From Sphingobacteriaceae bacterium (GTDB taxonomy: Bacteria; Bacillota; Sulfobacillia; Thermaerobacterales; RSA17), in assembly GCA_035303785.1 (NCBI GenBank), contig DATGRI010000002.1, positions 1 to 63,087 of the forward strand: a DNA stretch of 63,087 bases, read 5' to 3'. This document shows, piece after piece, positions 50,968 through 60,531 of the stretch (position 1 is the stretch's first letter; each line of letters opens with the position of its first letter). Made by a program: the position numbers and the translations under genes. Below the pieces are notes generated by a model. That model worked only from the letters and a program-made list of their open reading frames with translations, ran no database searches and was not told where the DNA came from.

Positions 50968-51512
50968 GCCTCCCAGAATTCCCGCAGGCGCCGGTCCACT
51001 TCCGCCAGTTCGGCATCCGTCGGCCGGACGCCGCCGGCAGTTGGAGTCGGTTCGCTGTCGGGCCGGTGGGTCGCCTCGCCGGGAAGGACGCCGGCGGGGG
51101 CGTCGGGGTTCCGCCGGCGGAACCGGGCCGCCAGGGCGGCGCCCGCCACCACCAGGGCGGCGCCGGGGAGGAGCCACACGGCCCAGAAGGCCCCCGTCAT
51201 GGGGGGGCGCATCAACACGCCGGTGCCCCAGCGATCTTCGAAAGCTTTCAAAATTTCATCCTCGGTAAGGCCCGCCATGAGCCCCGCCCGGATCTCTTCC
51301 CGGCGTTCGAAGGCCCAGGCGGAATTGGAGTCCCACACCGACTGGCCGGTGCAGACCAGGCAGCGCACCTGCTCCGCCACCCGGCGCACCCGGTTCTCCA
51401 GCTCCCAGCCCGACAAGGGCTGCTCCCCATCGGCGGCCAGGACAGGCGCCGTCACGGCAAAAAGCAGCACCATAGCAACCGCCAGGACCAGGAATATGCC
51501 TGCAGGTCTCAT
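50964..51512 (-). CDS. ccmH: Cytochrome c biogenesis protein CcmH/CycL
   Basis: About 182 residues from ATG 51512, in an ATGA overlap with the upstream gene. A signal peptide precedes the CcmH domain: WELENRVRRVAEQVRCLVCTGQSVWDSNSAWAFERREEIRAGLMAGLTEDEILKAFEDRWG, with the RCLVC redox pair and GQSVWDSNS typical of the family. A C-terminal helix (AFWAVWLLPGAALVVAGAAL) and tail follow. It acts on apocytochrome c thiols with CcmF. Confidence 0.92.
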   Translation of the reverse strand: MRPAGIFLVLAVAMVLLFAVTAPVLAADGEQPLSGWELENRVRRVAEQVRCLVCTGQSVWDSNSAWAFERREEIRAGLMAGLTEDEILKAFEDRWGTGVLMRPPMTGAFWAVWLLPGAALVVAGAALAARFRRRNPDAPAGVLPGEATHRPDSEPTPTAGGVRPTDAELAEVDRRLREFWEA

Positions 51513-52336
51513 GGTTCTTCCTCCCGGGGCCGTGCTTTGGGCCGCCCCGCCAGGGCGCCGATGGCAGCGGCCGCCATGGCCGCCAAGGCGGCCCAGAAGA
51601 AGCCCGTCAACCCCTGCCGGGGGGTGTATACGGGCAGATCCGGGGCGGGCTCGGGATTCACGGGCACCAGGCCCACCCGCCATTCCTCCACGGGGGCCAG
51701 GTCCGTCCCCACAAAGGTGCGCAGGGGCCGGCCCGCCAGGCTGCTGATGCCCTCGTCGGTGAAGCCGTCCAGCCAGGGCTCCAACACATCGTCCTCGGTC
51801 ATCACCGCCAGCTGCCGGGTGGGGTACACGATGGGCCGCACCAGGGTGACGGGCAGGCGAGGGGCCAGGAGGCGGTACTGGAGCCGGTAAGTGCGCTGGG
51901 CGCCCCCGGGCAAAGGTTCATTATGGACCAACAGGCCGCCGTCCTCTTGGGAAAACTCCCCTGCGCCGGCCGTCCCTTCGGGCCCGGCCACCTCCGCCGA
52001 GAGCAGCACCCCTTCTTCCGCCAGGGGCAGGACCACCTGGGCAGCGCCTTCGCTGCCGGCGGCCACGGTGACCAGGTTGAGGACGTCCACGGCCCCAACC
52101 CTGTCATAAGTGACGATGAGGAATTCGTTGGCCACGGCCAGATTCCCGCCCGGGGCCCCCTCGCCGGCGGGCGGGGGGTCGTCCTGCATGCGGGCCACGG
52201 CGGCCGGGGGCAGCAGCAGGAGAAGGGCCAGGAAGACCGCCGCGGCGGCCTGCAAGGGATGGGTCGCCCGCCCCAGGCCCCTTCGGGTTCGCCGTCCCCG
52301 CCCCGGGTCAGCCACGGCCATCACCACCGCCGCCAT
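51509..52336 (-). CDS. Unrecognised secreted protein of the cytochrome c cluster
   Basis: A 275-residue protein. A basic start and hydrophobic segment (AAAAVFLALLLLLPPAAVA) form a signal peptide; a beta-rich extracytoplasmic domain follows (LAVANEFLIVTYDRVGAVDVLNLVTVAAGSEGAAQVVLPLAEEGVLLSAEVAG, AQRTYRLQYRLLAPRLPVTLVRPI) and a C-terminal helix (GFFWAALAAMAAAAIGAL) anchors it. No family is known to me. The start is ATG 52336 (ATG 52321 possible), overlapping ccmF by 29 bases. Its place between ccmF and ccmH suggests a heme-ligation accessory role. Confidence 0.72.
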   Translation of the reverse strand: MAAVVMAVADPGRGRRTRRGLGRATHPLQAAAAVFLALLLLLPPAAVARMQDDPPPAGEGAPGGNLAVANEFLIVTYDRVGAVDVLNLVTVAAGSEGAAQVVLPLAEEGVLLSAEVAGPEGTAGAGEFSQEDGGLLVHNEPLPGGAQRTYRLQYRLLAPRLPVTLVRPIVYPTRQLAVMTEDDVLEPWLDGFTDEGISSLAGRPLRTFVGTDLAPVEEWRVGLVPVNPEPAPDLPVYTPRQGLTGFFWAALAAMAAAAIGALAGRPKARPREEEP

Positions 52337-54425
52337 CCTTCTGCCGCCGCAGGGCCGCCACCGCCTGCTCCAGCAGTTCGGCCCGCAGGGAGCGGTAAGT
52401 CTCCTCGTCCATCTTGCCGGCGGCGAAGTCCTGATCCAGTTCCGCCAGGTCGGCGAAGATGTAGTCCTCTTCCCCCTGCCACGGGCGGCGCTCCGGCCAC
52501 AGGGCCAGGACGCTGCCCGCCACCATGACGTAGCCGCCGATCCAAATCCACGCCGCCATGGGATTCAAGTGAATCTGAAAGGCCGCCACCGTCCCGTCGG
52601 GCTCCCAGCCGCCCAGGACCACGTACAGGTCCCGGCTCAAGTTGCCCATGACGGCCACCTCGCTGACGGGGCCCATGGTGTCCACGTGGCGGGGGTAGAA
52701 GCGGCGGGCGGGCCGCAGGATGGCCACATCCCGGCCGTCCTCCCGCACCAGGACTTCGGCGTACACCGAGGGCACCCCGTGGTGCTCCTCTTCCGTCAGC
52801 CCTTGATAAACCAAGGAGTACCGGCCGATCTGGGCCTCCCGCCCCAGGAGCAGGCCCACGTCCACCTGCCGGGCGTAGTACTGGGTGGCCACCACGCCCA
52901 TGACCAGCAGGGCCAGGCCCAGGTGGACGATGTAGCCGCCGTAGCGCCGGGGCTGGAGCACCATGAGGCGGATGGGCGCCCGCCACCAGGGCTCCCCCTG
53001 GCGCACCCGGGCCGCTGCCGCGTTGAACATCTCCAGCAAGGTGACGGCCAGGATGAGGGCGGCGCCGCCGAAGCCCAGGGCGGCGCCCCATTGGCCGTCC
53101 CGGTACCACACCAGCACCGACACCATGACGTGGATCATGACGAAGGCGGGGATCACCAGGCGGCGGCCCAGGGAGGCGGCCTGGGTCCGGCGCCAGGCCA
53201 GCAGGGGCCCCACGGCCGTCAGGAACACCAGGGCCAGGAACACCGGCCCGTTGACCCGGTTGAAGTAGGGGGCGCCCACGTTGATCTCCCGGCCGAACAC
53301 CCGGGCCGCCAGGGGAAACAAGGTGCCCCACAGAACGGTGAAGGCCGACCCGGCCAGGAGCAGGTTGTTGACCAGAAAGCCGCTTTCCCGGGAAAGATAG
53401 CTTTCAATTTGATGGCGCCCCTGGAGCAGGTGGCGCCGGTCCAGGACCAGGTAGACGGTGAGGGCGCACACCAGGGCCAGGTAGACGATGAACCAAGGCC
53501 CGATGGGCGACTGGGCGAAGGCGTGGACCGAAGCCAGCAGCCCGCTGCGGGTGATCAAGATGCCCACCAGGGACAAAACGTAGGTGGCCACTATAAGAAG
53601 CAGGTTCCAGTTTTTCAGCATGCCCCGCTTCTCCTGGACCATGGCCGAATGGAGAAAGGCCGTGGCCGTCAACCACGGCATGAGCGATGAGTTTTCGACA
53701 GGGTCCCAGCCCCAGTAGCCGCCCCAGCCCAGGACGTCATAAGCCCACTGGGCGCCGGCCAAAATACCCACGGTGAGGAAGGCCCACGCCGAGACGGTCC
53801 AGCGCCGGGTGTAACGGAACCAGGCGGTATCGGGCCGGCGGCCCATGAGGGCTGCCAGGGCGAAGACGAAGGGCACGGTGAAGCCCGTGTAGGCCAGGTA
53901 GACCATCAAGGGGTGGATGAGCATCCCCGGATGGCGCAGCAGGGGGTTCATGCCCCTGCCGTCGACGGGCACCACCGAAGTGACCCGAAAGGGGTTTTCC
54001 ACGAAGACGGTCAGGGCGGCCCAGAAAAGGGTCACCCCGGCAAACAGGGTGAGGGCCCAGGGCCAGATGTGCCGCACCGCCGGGGGGCGGCGCCGGGCCA
54101 CCAGGACCAGGTAGCCCGTAAGCAGCCACAGCCAGAGGAGCAGGGAGCCCGACTGGCCCGACCAGAGGGCGGCCACCTTGTAATACCAAGGCATGGCCCG
54201 TTCGGAATTGGCTGCCACATAAAGGAGTTCAAAACGGTCCAGAAGGAGGGCGGCCACCAGCAGGCCCACGGCGCCCGTGGCCGCCGCCCATGCTGCGAAG
54301 GCACCGATCCTGGCCACCTTCAACCCTGACGGCCGGCCGGTCAAGGCGTAGCTGCCCGCCGCCGCCAGGGTCACCGCGGCAGCGGCCAGGACGGCCGCCG
54401 CCAGCACCTTGCCTGCCAGGACCAT
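52308..54425 (-). CDS. ccmF: Cytochrome c-type heme lyase subunit CcmF
   Basis: A 705-residue membrane protein with about 14-15 helices. The WWD heme-handling motif is GWGGYWGWDPVENSSLMPWLTATAFLHS, preceded by SLLLWLWLLTGYLVL. HPLMVYLAYTGFTVPFVFALAALMG, SHVHAFAQSP-like SVHAFAQSPIGPWF and LFPLAARVFGREINVGAPYFNRV are typical of CcmF. The C-terminal 60 residues hold an added acidic helical tail (DLAELDQDFAAGKMDEETYRSLRAEL). It joins heme to apocytochrome c with CcmH. CcmABCDE are not in the window. Confidence 0.94.
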   Translation of the reverse strand: MVLAGKVLAAAVLAAAAVTLAAAGSYALTGRPSGLKVARIGAFAAWAAATGAVGLLVAALLLDRFELLYVAANSERAMPWYYKVAALWSGQSGSLLLWLWLLTGYLVLVARRRPPAVRHIWPWALTLFAGVTLFWAALTVFVENPFRVTSVVPVDGRGMNPLLRHPGMLIHPLMVYLAYTGFTVPFVFALAALMGRRPDTAWFRYTRRWTVSAWAFLTVGILAGAQWAYDVLGWGGYWGWDPVENSSLMPWLTATAFLHSAMVQEKRGMLKNWNLLLIVATYVLSLVGILITRSGLLASVHAFAQSPIGPWFIVYLALVCALTVYLVLDRRHLLQGRHQIESYLSRESGFLVNNLLLAGSAFTVLWGTLFPLAARVFGREINVGAPYFNRVNGPVFLALVFLTAVGPLLAWRRTQAASLGRRLVIPAFVMIHVMVSVLVWYRDGQWGAALGFGGAALILAVTLLEMFNAAAARVRQGEPWWRAPIRLMVLQPRRYGGYIVHLGLALLVMGVVATQYYARQVDVGLLLGREAQIGRYSLVYQGLTEEEHHGVPSVYAEVLVREDGRDVAILRPARRFYPRHVDTMGPVSEVAVMGNLSRDLYVVLGGWEPDGTVAAFQIHLNPMAAWIWIGGYVMVAGSVLALWPERRPWQGEEDYIFADLAELDQDFAAGKMDEETYRSLRAELLEQAVAALRRQKDGGGGDGRG

Positions 54426-54432
54426 TACTGCA

Positions 54433-54990
54433 TCAAACCCGTTCGATGTATTCTCCGGTCCGGGTGTCTACGCGGATGACCTCGCCTTGCTCGACGAAAA
54501 GGGGCACCTGGACTACGGCGCCCGTCTCCAATTTGGCCGGCTTGGAGCCGCCGCTGACGGTGTCGCCCCTGACGCCGGGGGCCGTCTCCACCACTTCCAG
54601 TTCCACGGAAGTGGGCAGTTGGGCGCCGATGACCCGGCCGTCCACCATGGCGATTTCCACTACGGTGTTTTCCTTCAGGAAGTTGACGCCCTCGCCCAGG
54701 ACGTCGGCCGACAGGCTGATCTGATCGTAAGTTTCCGTATCCATGAAGTGGTATTGGCCGTCGGCGCTGTACAGGTACTGCATGGGCCTGGTGTCGATGC
54801 GGGCGCTGGGCAGCCGCTCACCGGCCCGGAAAGTCCGGCTGACCACGGCGCCCGTTTCCACGTTGCGGATCTTGGCCCGGACGAAGGCGGAGCCGCGGGC
54901 CTGCTTGACGTGCTCGGCTTCCAGCACCACATGGACGGCCCCGTCCAAGACGAAGACGGTGCCGTTGCGAAAATCATTGGTGGAAACCAT
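54433..54990 (-). CDS. efp: Translation elongation factor P
   Basis: A 185-residue three-domain protein: NDFRNGTVFVLDGAVHVVLEAEHVKQARGSAFVRAKIRNVETGAVV, YLYSADGQYHFMDTETYDQI, and the C-terminal GDTVSGGSKPAKLETGAVVQVPLFVEQGEVIRVDTRTGEYIERV. EF-P relieves ribosome stalling at polyproline. The tip loop that is usually PGKG is QARG here, with Arg32 at the position modified on Lys32 in Bacillus. Start ATG 54990 after GGGGGAGGGG. It follows pepQ and aroQ, the usual Firmicute group. Confidence 0.96.
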   Translation of the reverse strand: MVSTNDFRNGTVFVLDGAVHVVLEAEHVKQARGSAFVRAKIRNVETGAVVSRTFRAGERLPSARIDTRPMQYLYSADGQYHFMDTETYDQISLSADVLGEGVNFLKENTVVEIAMVDGRVIGAQLPTSVELEVVETAPGVRGDTVSGGSKPAKLETGAVVQVPLFVEQGEVIRVDTRTGEYIERV

Positions 54991-55158
54991 GGGTTCCCCT
55001 CCCCCATCTATCCGCCCCACCGCCCGTCCCGGCTCCGGGCAGGCCCGACGGGCCGGGCGGCGGCCCAGGGTCGTCCGAGACGAATGGTATCGGAAGGACA
55101 AACCGTTGACAAGGAGAGCCTGCGGGGAGGGATTCCATGCAGGGAGCGGGCCGGGCCG

Positions 55159-56076
55159 CTATTCCTGGAGGGTCAGCACCACGGGGCCCCGGCCCTCGCC
55201 CGATTCGGCCCGGGCCAGGGCTTCCAGGGCCCGGTCCCAGGGGAAGACCCGGTCCACGGCCACCAGGAGGCGCTGGCGGGCCACATCTTCCGCCAGTTGG
55301 GCCAGGTGCCGGGCGTCCACGGCTTCCCGGTGGATGGCCACAATGTTGATGCCCCGCTCCGGGGCCGGCCGGTCGTCATCGTAAACGACCAAAGTGCCGC
55401 CGTCCCGCAGGGCCTGGAGGCACAGGCCGCTGCTGCCGGGCGCCAGGGCCAGGGCGCCGGGGATGCCCCCCAGGGCAAACTCCCGGGCCTGGAGTTGCCA
55501 GCGGGGGTTGTCGGGGCTGAACACCGCCTGGGCTCCCAGGGAGCGGACAAAATTTTGGAACTTCCGCGGCGCCACCGCCAGCACCCAGCACCGCTTCTCG
55601 CCGGCGATCTGCAGCGCCAGCATGCCGGCGGCGCCGGCGGCGTCGGTGACCAGCACCGGCTTGCCGGGCTCCAGGGACAAATGTTCCAGCCCCGCCATGG
55701 CCTGCGGGCCGGCGGCGGCCACTACGGCGGCGTCCACGAAATCCAGCCCGTCGGGTTTCGGTGCCACCCGGTCCGCCGGCACTACGGCATATTCGGCCCA
55801 AGCGCCGCCCTTGGTCATGGGGGTATTGGTGAAGAGGACGGCATCGCCCTCGGCCAAGCCTTGCACTTCATCGCCTACGGCCGCGATGACGCCGGCGCCC
55901 GACGCCCCCAAGGCCAAGGGGTAGGAGGCCTGTTGGGGCAAGTACCGGCGATCGTGGGGACCCACGGCCACGGCCAGGACCTGCACCAGCACTTCGTGGG
56001 CCGCCACTGCGGGGACGGGGATATCGACAAACTGTATTTGGGGGTTGGCGGCGTCGGTCAAACCAAGGGCGCGCAT
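55159..56076 (-). CDS. Quinone oxidoreductase-like MDR family protein
   Basis: About 305 residues from ATG 56076, placed five bases after GGGAGG. RALGLTDAANPQIQFVDIPVPAVAAHEVLVQVLAVAVGPHDRRYLP is the GroES-like start; GASGAGVIAAVGDEVQGLAEGDAVLF, VVAAAGPQAMAGLEHLSLEPGKPVLVTDAAGAAGMLALQIAGE (nucleotide loop) and GGTLVVYDDDRP follow. No zinc ligands are seen, as in quinone reductases. Substrate unknown. It separates efp from pepQ, where nothing usually lies. Confidence 0.82.
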   Translation of the reverse strand: MRALGLTDAANPQIQFVDIPVPAVAAHEVLVQVLAVAVGPHDRRYLPQQASYPLALGASGAGVIAAVGDEVQGLAEGDAVLFTNTPMTKGGAWAEYAVVPADRVAPKPDGLDFVDAAVVAAAGPQAMAGLEHLSLEPGKPVLVTDAAGAAGMLALQIAGEKRCWVLAVAPRKFQNFVRSLGAQAVFSPDNPRWQLQAREFALGGIPGALALAPGSSGLCLQALRDGGTLVVYDDDRPAPERGINIVAIHREAVDARHLAQLAEDVARQRLLVAVDRVFPWDRALEALARAESGEGRGPVVLTLQE

Positions 56077-56139
56077 CCATCCCATCCTCCCTGCGGACAA
56101 AACTTGGTCCGGCCGGAGGCTGCAGCCTTCCGCCCGCCG

Positions 56140-57243
56140 TTATAAAACCAGCAGTTCTTTGGTTACTCCTGTGGAAAGAATTTCGTAGCCCGTTTCGGTA
56201 ATGACCACCAAATCTTCGATGCGGACCCCGCCCCAGCCGGGAATGTAAATGCCCGGCTCCACCGTCACCACCATGCCCGGCTGCAGTTCTTGGTCGAAGC
56301 CGGCGGCCAGGCGGGGGCCTTCGTGCACGTCCATCCCTAAACCGTGACCTAAGCCGTGGCTGAAATTCTCGCCATAGCCGGCGGCGGCGATGACCTCCCG
56401 GGCGGCGGCATCCACTTCACGGCCGGTAACGCCCGGGCGCAAGGCAGCCAACCCGGCCAACTGGGCCGCCAGCACCGTGTCGTATACTTCCCGCTGGCGG
56501 GGCGTCGGTTCGCCTATGACTACGGTGCGGGTCACATCGGAGCAGTAGCCGCCCCACACACAGCCCCAATCGAAGGTGACCAGGTCCCCGGCCTGCAGCA
56601 CCCGCTCCGTGGGCCGCCCGTGGGGCAGGGCGGAACGGGGGCCGGAGACAACAATAATAGGAAAGGAAAGGTCTTGGGCCCCCCGGCTTTTCAAGTCGAA
56701 TTCCAAGGCCAAGGCCAGATCCCGCTCGCTGACGCCGGGCCGGATGTCGGGCAGGAGGGCGTTGAAGGCGGCGTCGGCCATCTGGGCCGCTTGACGGATG
56801 AGGGCCAGTTCCTCGGGATCCTTGACCATGCGCAGCCCTTCCACCAGACCTTGGGTGGGCACCAGCTCCACCCCGTCCAGGGCCGCCTTGGCCTGGTGGA
56901 AAAAGGCCACCGTTTGGTGCTCCGCCTCAAAGCCCAGGCCCTTGACACCCAGTTCTGCCACCTGCTGGGCCAAAGTGTCCAGCATCTTGGTGCCGTGGCG
57001 CACCACCGTGAAGGCGGGGGCCTCCGCCGTGGCCTGGGTAATGTACCGGCCGTCGGTGATGAGGAGGGCTGCGTCGCCGGTGATGAGCAGGGAGCCCGCC
57101 GAGCCGGTGAAGCCGCTCAAGTAGCGGCGGTTGGTGGCCCCCGTCACCCAGAGGGCGTCCAGCCCTTCTTGGCCCAGGCGCTCCCGCAGGCGGGCCAGGC
57201 GGGGGGTCGTGTCCACGGCCTTGTCCTGCCCTTGCCGGTTCAT
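56140..57243 (-). CDS. pepQ: M24 Xaa-Pro aminopeptidase
   Basis: A 367-residue enzyme with the creatinase N-domain ([52 protein letters not shown]) and a pita-bread catalytic domain: [45 protein letters not shown] (two metal Asp), [16 protein letters not shown] (metal His), [25 protein letters not shown] (two metal Glu). It frees N-terminal residues before proline. Start ATG 57243 overlaps the aroQ stop in ATGA. Confidence 0.93.
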   Translation of the reverse strand: MNRQGQDKAVDTTPRLARLRERLGQEGLDALWVTGATNRRYLSGFTGSAGSLLITGDAALLITDGRYITQATAEAPAFTVVRHGTKMLDTLAQQVAELGVKGLGFEAEHQTVAFFHQAKAALDGVELVPTQGLVEGLRMVKDPEELALIRQAAQMADAAFNALLPDIRPGVSERDLALALEFDLKSRGAQDLSFPIIVVSGPRSALPHGRPTERVLQAGDLVTFDWGCVWGGYCSDVTRTVVIGEPTPRQREVYDTVLAAQLAGLAALRPGVTGREVDAAAREVIAAAGYGENFSHGLGHGLGMDVHEGPRLAAGFDQELQPGMVVTVEPGIYIPGWGGVRIEDLVVITETGYEILSTGVTKELLVL

Positions 57244-57725
57244 GACCCCGATCCTCCCCCCGCCCCCGGCGGCCGGGAGTCCTCCCGGGCCATGGCCACC
57301 AGGGCCTCCAGGGCCAGCCGGTAGCTCAAGGGCCCGAAGCCGGCGATCTGCCCGGCGGCCACCGGGGCGATGACGGACCGGTGCCTGAAATCCTCCCGGG
57401 CCTGGGTGTTGGACAGGTGGACTTCCACCGTAGGCAGGCCGCAGGCCGCCACCGCGTCCCGCAGGGCGATGCTGTAGTGGGTGAAGGCGCCGGGGTTGAA
57501 GATGACCCCGTCATACTGCCCCCGGGCGGCGTGGAGCCGGTCGATCAAAGCCCCTTCATGGTTGGACTGAAAGGTGTCGATGATGGCGCCCAGCTCCTGG
57601 GCCCGCCGGGCCAGCTGCCCGTGGATGTCCGCCAGGGTGGTTCTGCCGTACACCTCAGGCTCCCGTTCCCCCAGCAGGTTCAGGTTGGGCCCGTCCAAGA
57701 CAAGAATTTTCACCGGGTCGGCCAT
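57240..57725 (-). CDS. aroQ: Type II 3-dehydroquinate dehydratase
   Basis: A 161-residue enzyme. [23 protein letters not shown] contains the catalytic Tyr; [40 protein letters not shown] and [35 protein letters not shown] give the rest of the family pattern, including the active-site His in EVHLSN. It forms 3-dehydroshikimate in the shikimate pathway. Start ATG 57725 after AAGGAG. Confidence 0.97.
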   Translation of the reverse strand: MADPVKILVLDGPNLNLLGEREPEVYGRTTLADIHGQLARRAQELGAIIDTFQSNHEGALIDRLHAARGQYDGVIFNPGAFTHYSIALRDAVAACGLPTVEVHLSNTQAREDFRHRSVIAPVAAGQIAGFGPLSYRLALEALVAMAREDSRPPGAGGGSGS

Positions 57726-57749
57726 GGCTCCGCTCCTTTATGCCGGGCC

Positions 57750-59006
57750 TTACACCTGGGCGGCGGCGATAGGGGTGGTCTGGGGGAAGGCGGCCACCAG
57801 CCGGGCCACTTCCTGCCGGATTTGCTCCGCCCCGGAGCCCCGCCCCGTCAAAGTCCGGTGGATGAGATCAGCGATGACTTCCATCTCGGCTTCCCCCATG
57901 CCCCGGGTGGTGATGGCCGGGGTGCCGATGCGGATGCCGCTGGTGCGGGCCGGCGGCTCGGGGTCGAAGGGAATGGTGTTCTTGTTGACGGTGATGCCCA
58001 CTTCGTCCAAGAGGGCTTCGGCTTCCTGGCCCGTCATGCCCATGGGCCGCAGGTCCACCAGCATCAGGTGGGTGTCGGTGCCGCCGGAGACCAGGCGGAA
58101 GCCCCGCTGGGCCAGGCCAGCGGCCAGGGTCTTGGCGTTGTTCAGCACCTGCCGCTGGTAGGCCCGGAACTCCTCGGTGGAGGCTTCCTTGAAGCAGACG
58201 GCCTTGCCGGCGATGACGTGGAGCAAAGGCCCGCCCTGGATACCGGGGAAGACGGCCCGGTCGATGGCCTGGGCCAGATCCTTGGAAGTCAAAATGAAGC
58301 CGCCCCGGGGACCCCGCAAGGTTTTGTGGGTGGTGGAGGTGACGATGTCGGCGTAGGGCACCGGGTTGGGATGAAGCCCCGCCGCCACCATGCCGGCGAA
58401 GTGGGCCATGTCCACCAGGAGGAGGGCCTCCACTTCCCGGGCGATGGCCTGGAACCGGGCGAAATCCAAGACCCGCGGGTAGGCGCTCCAGCCGGCCACG
58501 ATCATCTTGGGCCGGTGGGTGCGGGCCAGTTCCGCCAGCTTGTCGTAGTCCACTTCTTCCGTTTCGGGGTTGACGCCGTAGGAAACGACGTTGAAAAGGC
58601 GCCCGGAGAAGTTGACCGGGCTGCCGTGGGTCAGGTGGCCCCCGTGGCTCAGGTCCATCCCCAGGATGGTGTCGCCGGGCTCCAGGGTGGCGAAGTAGGC
58701 CGCCATGTTGGCCTGGCTGCCGGCGTGGGGCTGGACGTTGGCGTGCTCGGCCCCGAAGAGGGCGCAGGCCCGGGACCGGGCCAACCCTTCAATTTCATCT
58801 ACATATTTGCAGCCGCCGTACCACCGCCGGCCCGGGTAGCCTTCGGCGTACTTGTTGGTCAAAATGGCGCCCGTGGCTTCCAGCACCGCCTGGCTGGTAA
58901 AGTTCTCCGAAGCGATGAGCTCCAGGTTGTCCGCCTGGCGGGCGGCCTCCATCTCGATCCATTTGGCGATCTCCGGATCTACCCGACGCAGTTCCTCGAA
59001 CGACAA
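57750..59006 (-). CDS. glyA: Serine hydroxymethyltransferase
   Basis: A 418-residue PLP enzyme. [128 protein letters not shown] (PLP Lys) and [29 protein letters not shown] are diagnostic. It converts serine and THF to glycine and methylene-THF, the substrate of FolD. The start is TTG 59006, seven bases after AGGAGGT, and a TATAAT -10 lies at 59049-59054. Confidence 0.97.
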   Translation of the reverse strand: MSFEELRRVDPEIAKWIEMEAARQADNLELIASENFTSQAVLEATGAILTNKYAEGYPGRRWYGGCKYVDEIEGLARSRACALFGAEHANVQPHAGSQANMAAYFATLEPGDTILGMDLSHGGHLTHGSPVNFSGRLFNVVSYGVNPETEEVDYDKLAELARTHRPKMIVAGWSAYPRVLDFARFQAIAREVEALLLVDMAHFAGMVAAGLHPNPVPYADIVTSTTHKTLRGPRGGFILTSKDLAQAIDRAVFPGIQGGPLLHVIAGKAVCFKEASTEEFRAYQRQVLNNAKTLAAGLAQRGFRLVSGGTDTHLMLVDLRPMGMTGQEAEALLDEVGITVNKNTIPFDPEPPARTSGIRIGTPAITTRGMGEAEMEVIADLIHRTLTGRGSGAEQIRQEVARLVAAFPQTTPIAAAQV

Positions 59007-59076
59007 GGGCTGGACCTCCTAAAGGGGACACGATGGTTCGCTCATGGCATTATACGGCACCGGGCACATACTTCCC

Positions 59077-59104
59077 TTGCCCCCCATTAATCACAAGATA
59101 TACT
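59077..59104 (+). promoter_or_regulatory. Sigma-A promoter of the HD hydrolase gene
   Basis: TTGCCC (59077-59082) and TATACT (59099-59104) are 16 bases apart, 47 bases before the start codon. The divergent glyA gene has a TATAAT -10 (59054-59049, minus strand) in the same short region, without a clear -35. Confidence 0.5.
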
Positions 59105-59150
59105 GGGTCGTGAGCGCAAGGGGCGCCGGCGTGGGAGTTGATTTTTTGCC

Positions 59151-59768
59151 ATGGACCGGCTTGACCGGCAGTTGAATTTTATCCTGGCCATCGACCAATT
59201 GAAAAACATCCGGCGGCAAAACCTGCTGCTGGACGGCTCCCGGCGGGAGAATTCCGCCGAGCACTCGTGGCACCTGGCGACGGCGGCCATGATCCTGGCG
59301 GAATACGCCCGGGAGCCCGTGGACATGGCCAAGGTCCTCAGCATGCTCCTGATCCACGATGTGGTGGAAATCGATGCCGGCGACACCTTCGTCTACGATG
59401 AGAAGGCGGCGGAGACCAAGGCGGAGCGGGAGGAGGAGGCGGCCCGGCGGCTGTTCGGGCTGCTGCCCCCCGACCAGGCCCGGTGGTGCCGGGACCTGTG
59501 GGAGGAATTCGAGGCGCGGCAGACGCCCGAAGCCCGCTTTGCCGCCGCCGTGGACCGCCTGATGCCCATCCTGCTCAACGCCCGCAACGGGGGCTACCCG
59601 TGGCGGCGCCACGGCATCACGGCCCGGCAGGTGCTGGCCCGCAACCGCACCATGGCGGAAGGGGCTCCCGTGCTGTGGGAGCGGGTGCAGGAAATCGTGG
59701 CCGACGCCCTGAACCGGGGCCTGCTCTACGACGATGACTTCAATAGTTCCGGCGATTCGGCTCCTTGA
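59151..59768 (+). CDS. HD-domain phosphohydrolase, YfbR-like
   Basis: A 205-residue protein: LDRQLNFILAIDQLKNIRRQNLLLDGSRRENSAEHSWHLATAAMILAEYA (first His), MLLIHDVVEIDAGDTFVYD (HD pair and later Asp) and AVDRLMPILLNARNGGYPWRRHGI (last Asp). This matches the COG1896 group with 5'-deoxynucleotidase YfbR. It probably dephosphorylates nucleotides. It has its own promoter and lies ahead of the sigma factor operon. Confidence 0.85.
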   Translation: MDRLDRQLNFILAIDQLKNIRRQNLLLDGSRRENSAEHSWHLATAAMILAEYAREPVDMAKVLSMLLIHDVVEIDAGDTFVYDEKAAETKAEREEEAARRLFGLLPPDQARWCRDLWEEFEARQTPEARFAAAVDRLMPILLNARNGGYPWRRHGITARQVLARNRTMAEGAPVLWERVQEIVADALNRGLLYDDDFNSSGDSAP

Positions 59769-59815
59769 GGGTCTCCCCCGGCCCGCCAGTCCCCGCAGAA
59801 CAGCCTGCCCGATTT

Positions 59816-59844
59816 TGAAGTAGTCTTTCGTTCCCGGACGTACA
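59816..59844 (+). promoter_or_regulatory. Possible autoregulated ECF-sigma promoter
   Basis: TGAAGT (59816-59821), 17 bases, then CGTACA (59839-59844) resembles the TGAAAC...CGTA pattern of SigW-like ECF promoters. It lies 34 bases before the sigma factor start, where autoregulation is common. Confidence 0.4.
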
Positions 59845-59877
59845 GGAGAGATAGACGGAACCGGTGGAGGTGGACCA

Positions 59878-60531
59878 TTGCAGCCGAACCAGCCCGGCGA
59901 CGAAGCCTTGGCGGCCGCGGCCCGTCAAGGAGACCCTGACGCCTTCGGGGCTCTGGTCCAGCGCTACGCCAGCCGCCTGTTGGACAAAATCACCCGCATC
60001 ACCGGGGACGTCCAGGAGTCGGAGGACCTGGTCCAGGAGGCTTTTTTGCGGGCTTACCGCTCCCTGCCCCAATACCGGCCGGAACTGCCCTTCAGGCCGT
60101 GGCTGTACCGCATCAGCACCAACCTGGCCCTAGATTGGTGCCGCCGCCGGGAACGGCGCCGCCGGGCGGTGCTGGCCGCCCTACCCCCCGGCCGGGGAGG
60201 CCAGGGGGATGGGGCGTCCCGGGCCGACGGGGGCCGCTGGTGGGAAGAGGCGGCCCAGGGGCCTGAAAGGACCGCCCCCACTCCCGAGGAGGAAGTGGAA
60301 GCCCGCGACCGGAGCCGCATGGTGCGGCAGGCGGTGGCGGCCCTGCCGCCCCGCTACCGGGCAGCCGTCGTCCTGCACTACTATCATGAGCTTTCCTACA
60401 AGGAGGTGGCGGAGGTGCTGGGCATCAGCCACCGGACCGTCGGCACCCGGCTGTACCGGGCCAAGCAGCTGCTGGCGAGCCACCTCCGCTGCCTGGAGGC
60501 AGGTGAAGACATTGGCCGCCAACCGGTGTAA
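59878..60531 (+). CDS. ECF RNA polymerase sigma factor, SigW/RpoE-like
   Basis: A 217-residue sigma-70 family protein. Region 2 is DAFGALVQRYASRLLDKITRITGDVQESEDLVQEAFLRAYRSLPQYRPELPFRPWLYRISTNLALDWCRRRERRRRA; a variable linker follows; region 4 is ALPPRYRAAVVLHYYHELSYKEVAEVLGISHRTVGTRLYRAKQLL. Start TTG 59878 after GGTGGAGGTGG. The anti-sigma gene overlaps its 3' end, so the two are translationally coupled. Confidence 0.93.
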   Translation: MQPNQPGDEALAAAARQGDPDAFGALVQRYASRLLDKITRITGDVQESEDLVQEAFLRAYRSLPQYRPELPFRPWLYRISTNLALDWCRRRERRRRAVLAALPPGRGGQGDGASRADGGRWWEEAAQGPERTAPTPEEEVEARDRSRMVRQAVAALPPRYRAAVVLHYYHELSYKEVAEVLGISHRTVGTRLYRAKQLLASHLRCLEAGEDIGRQPV

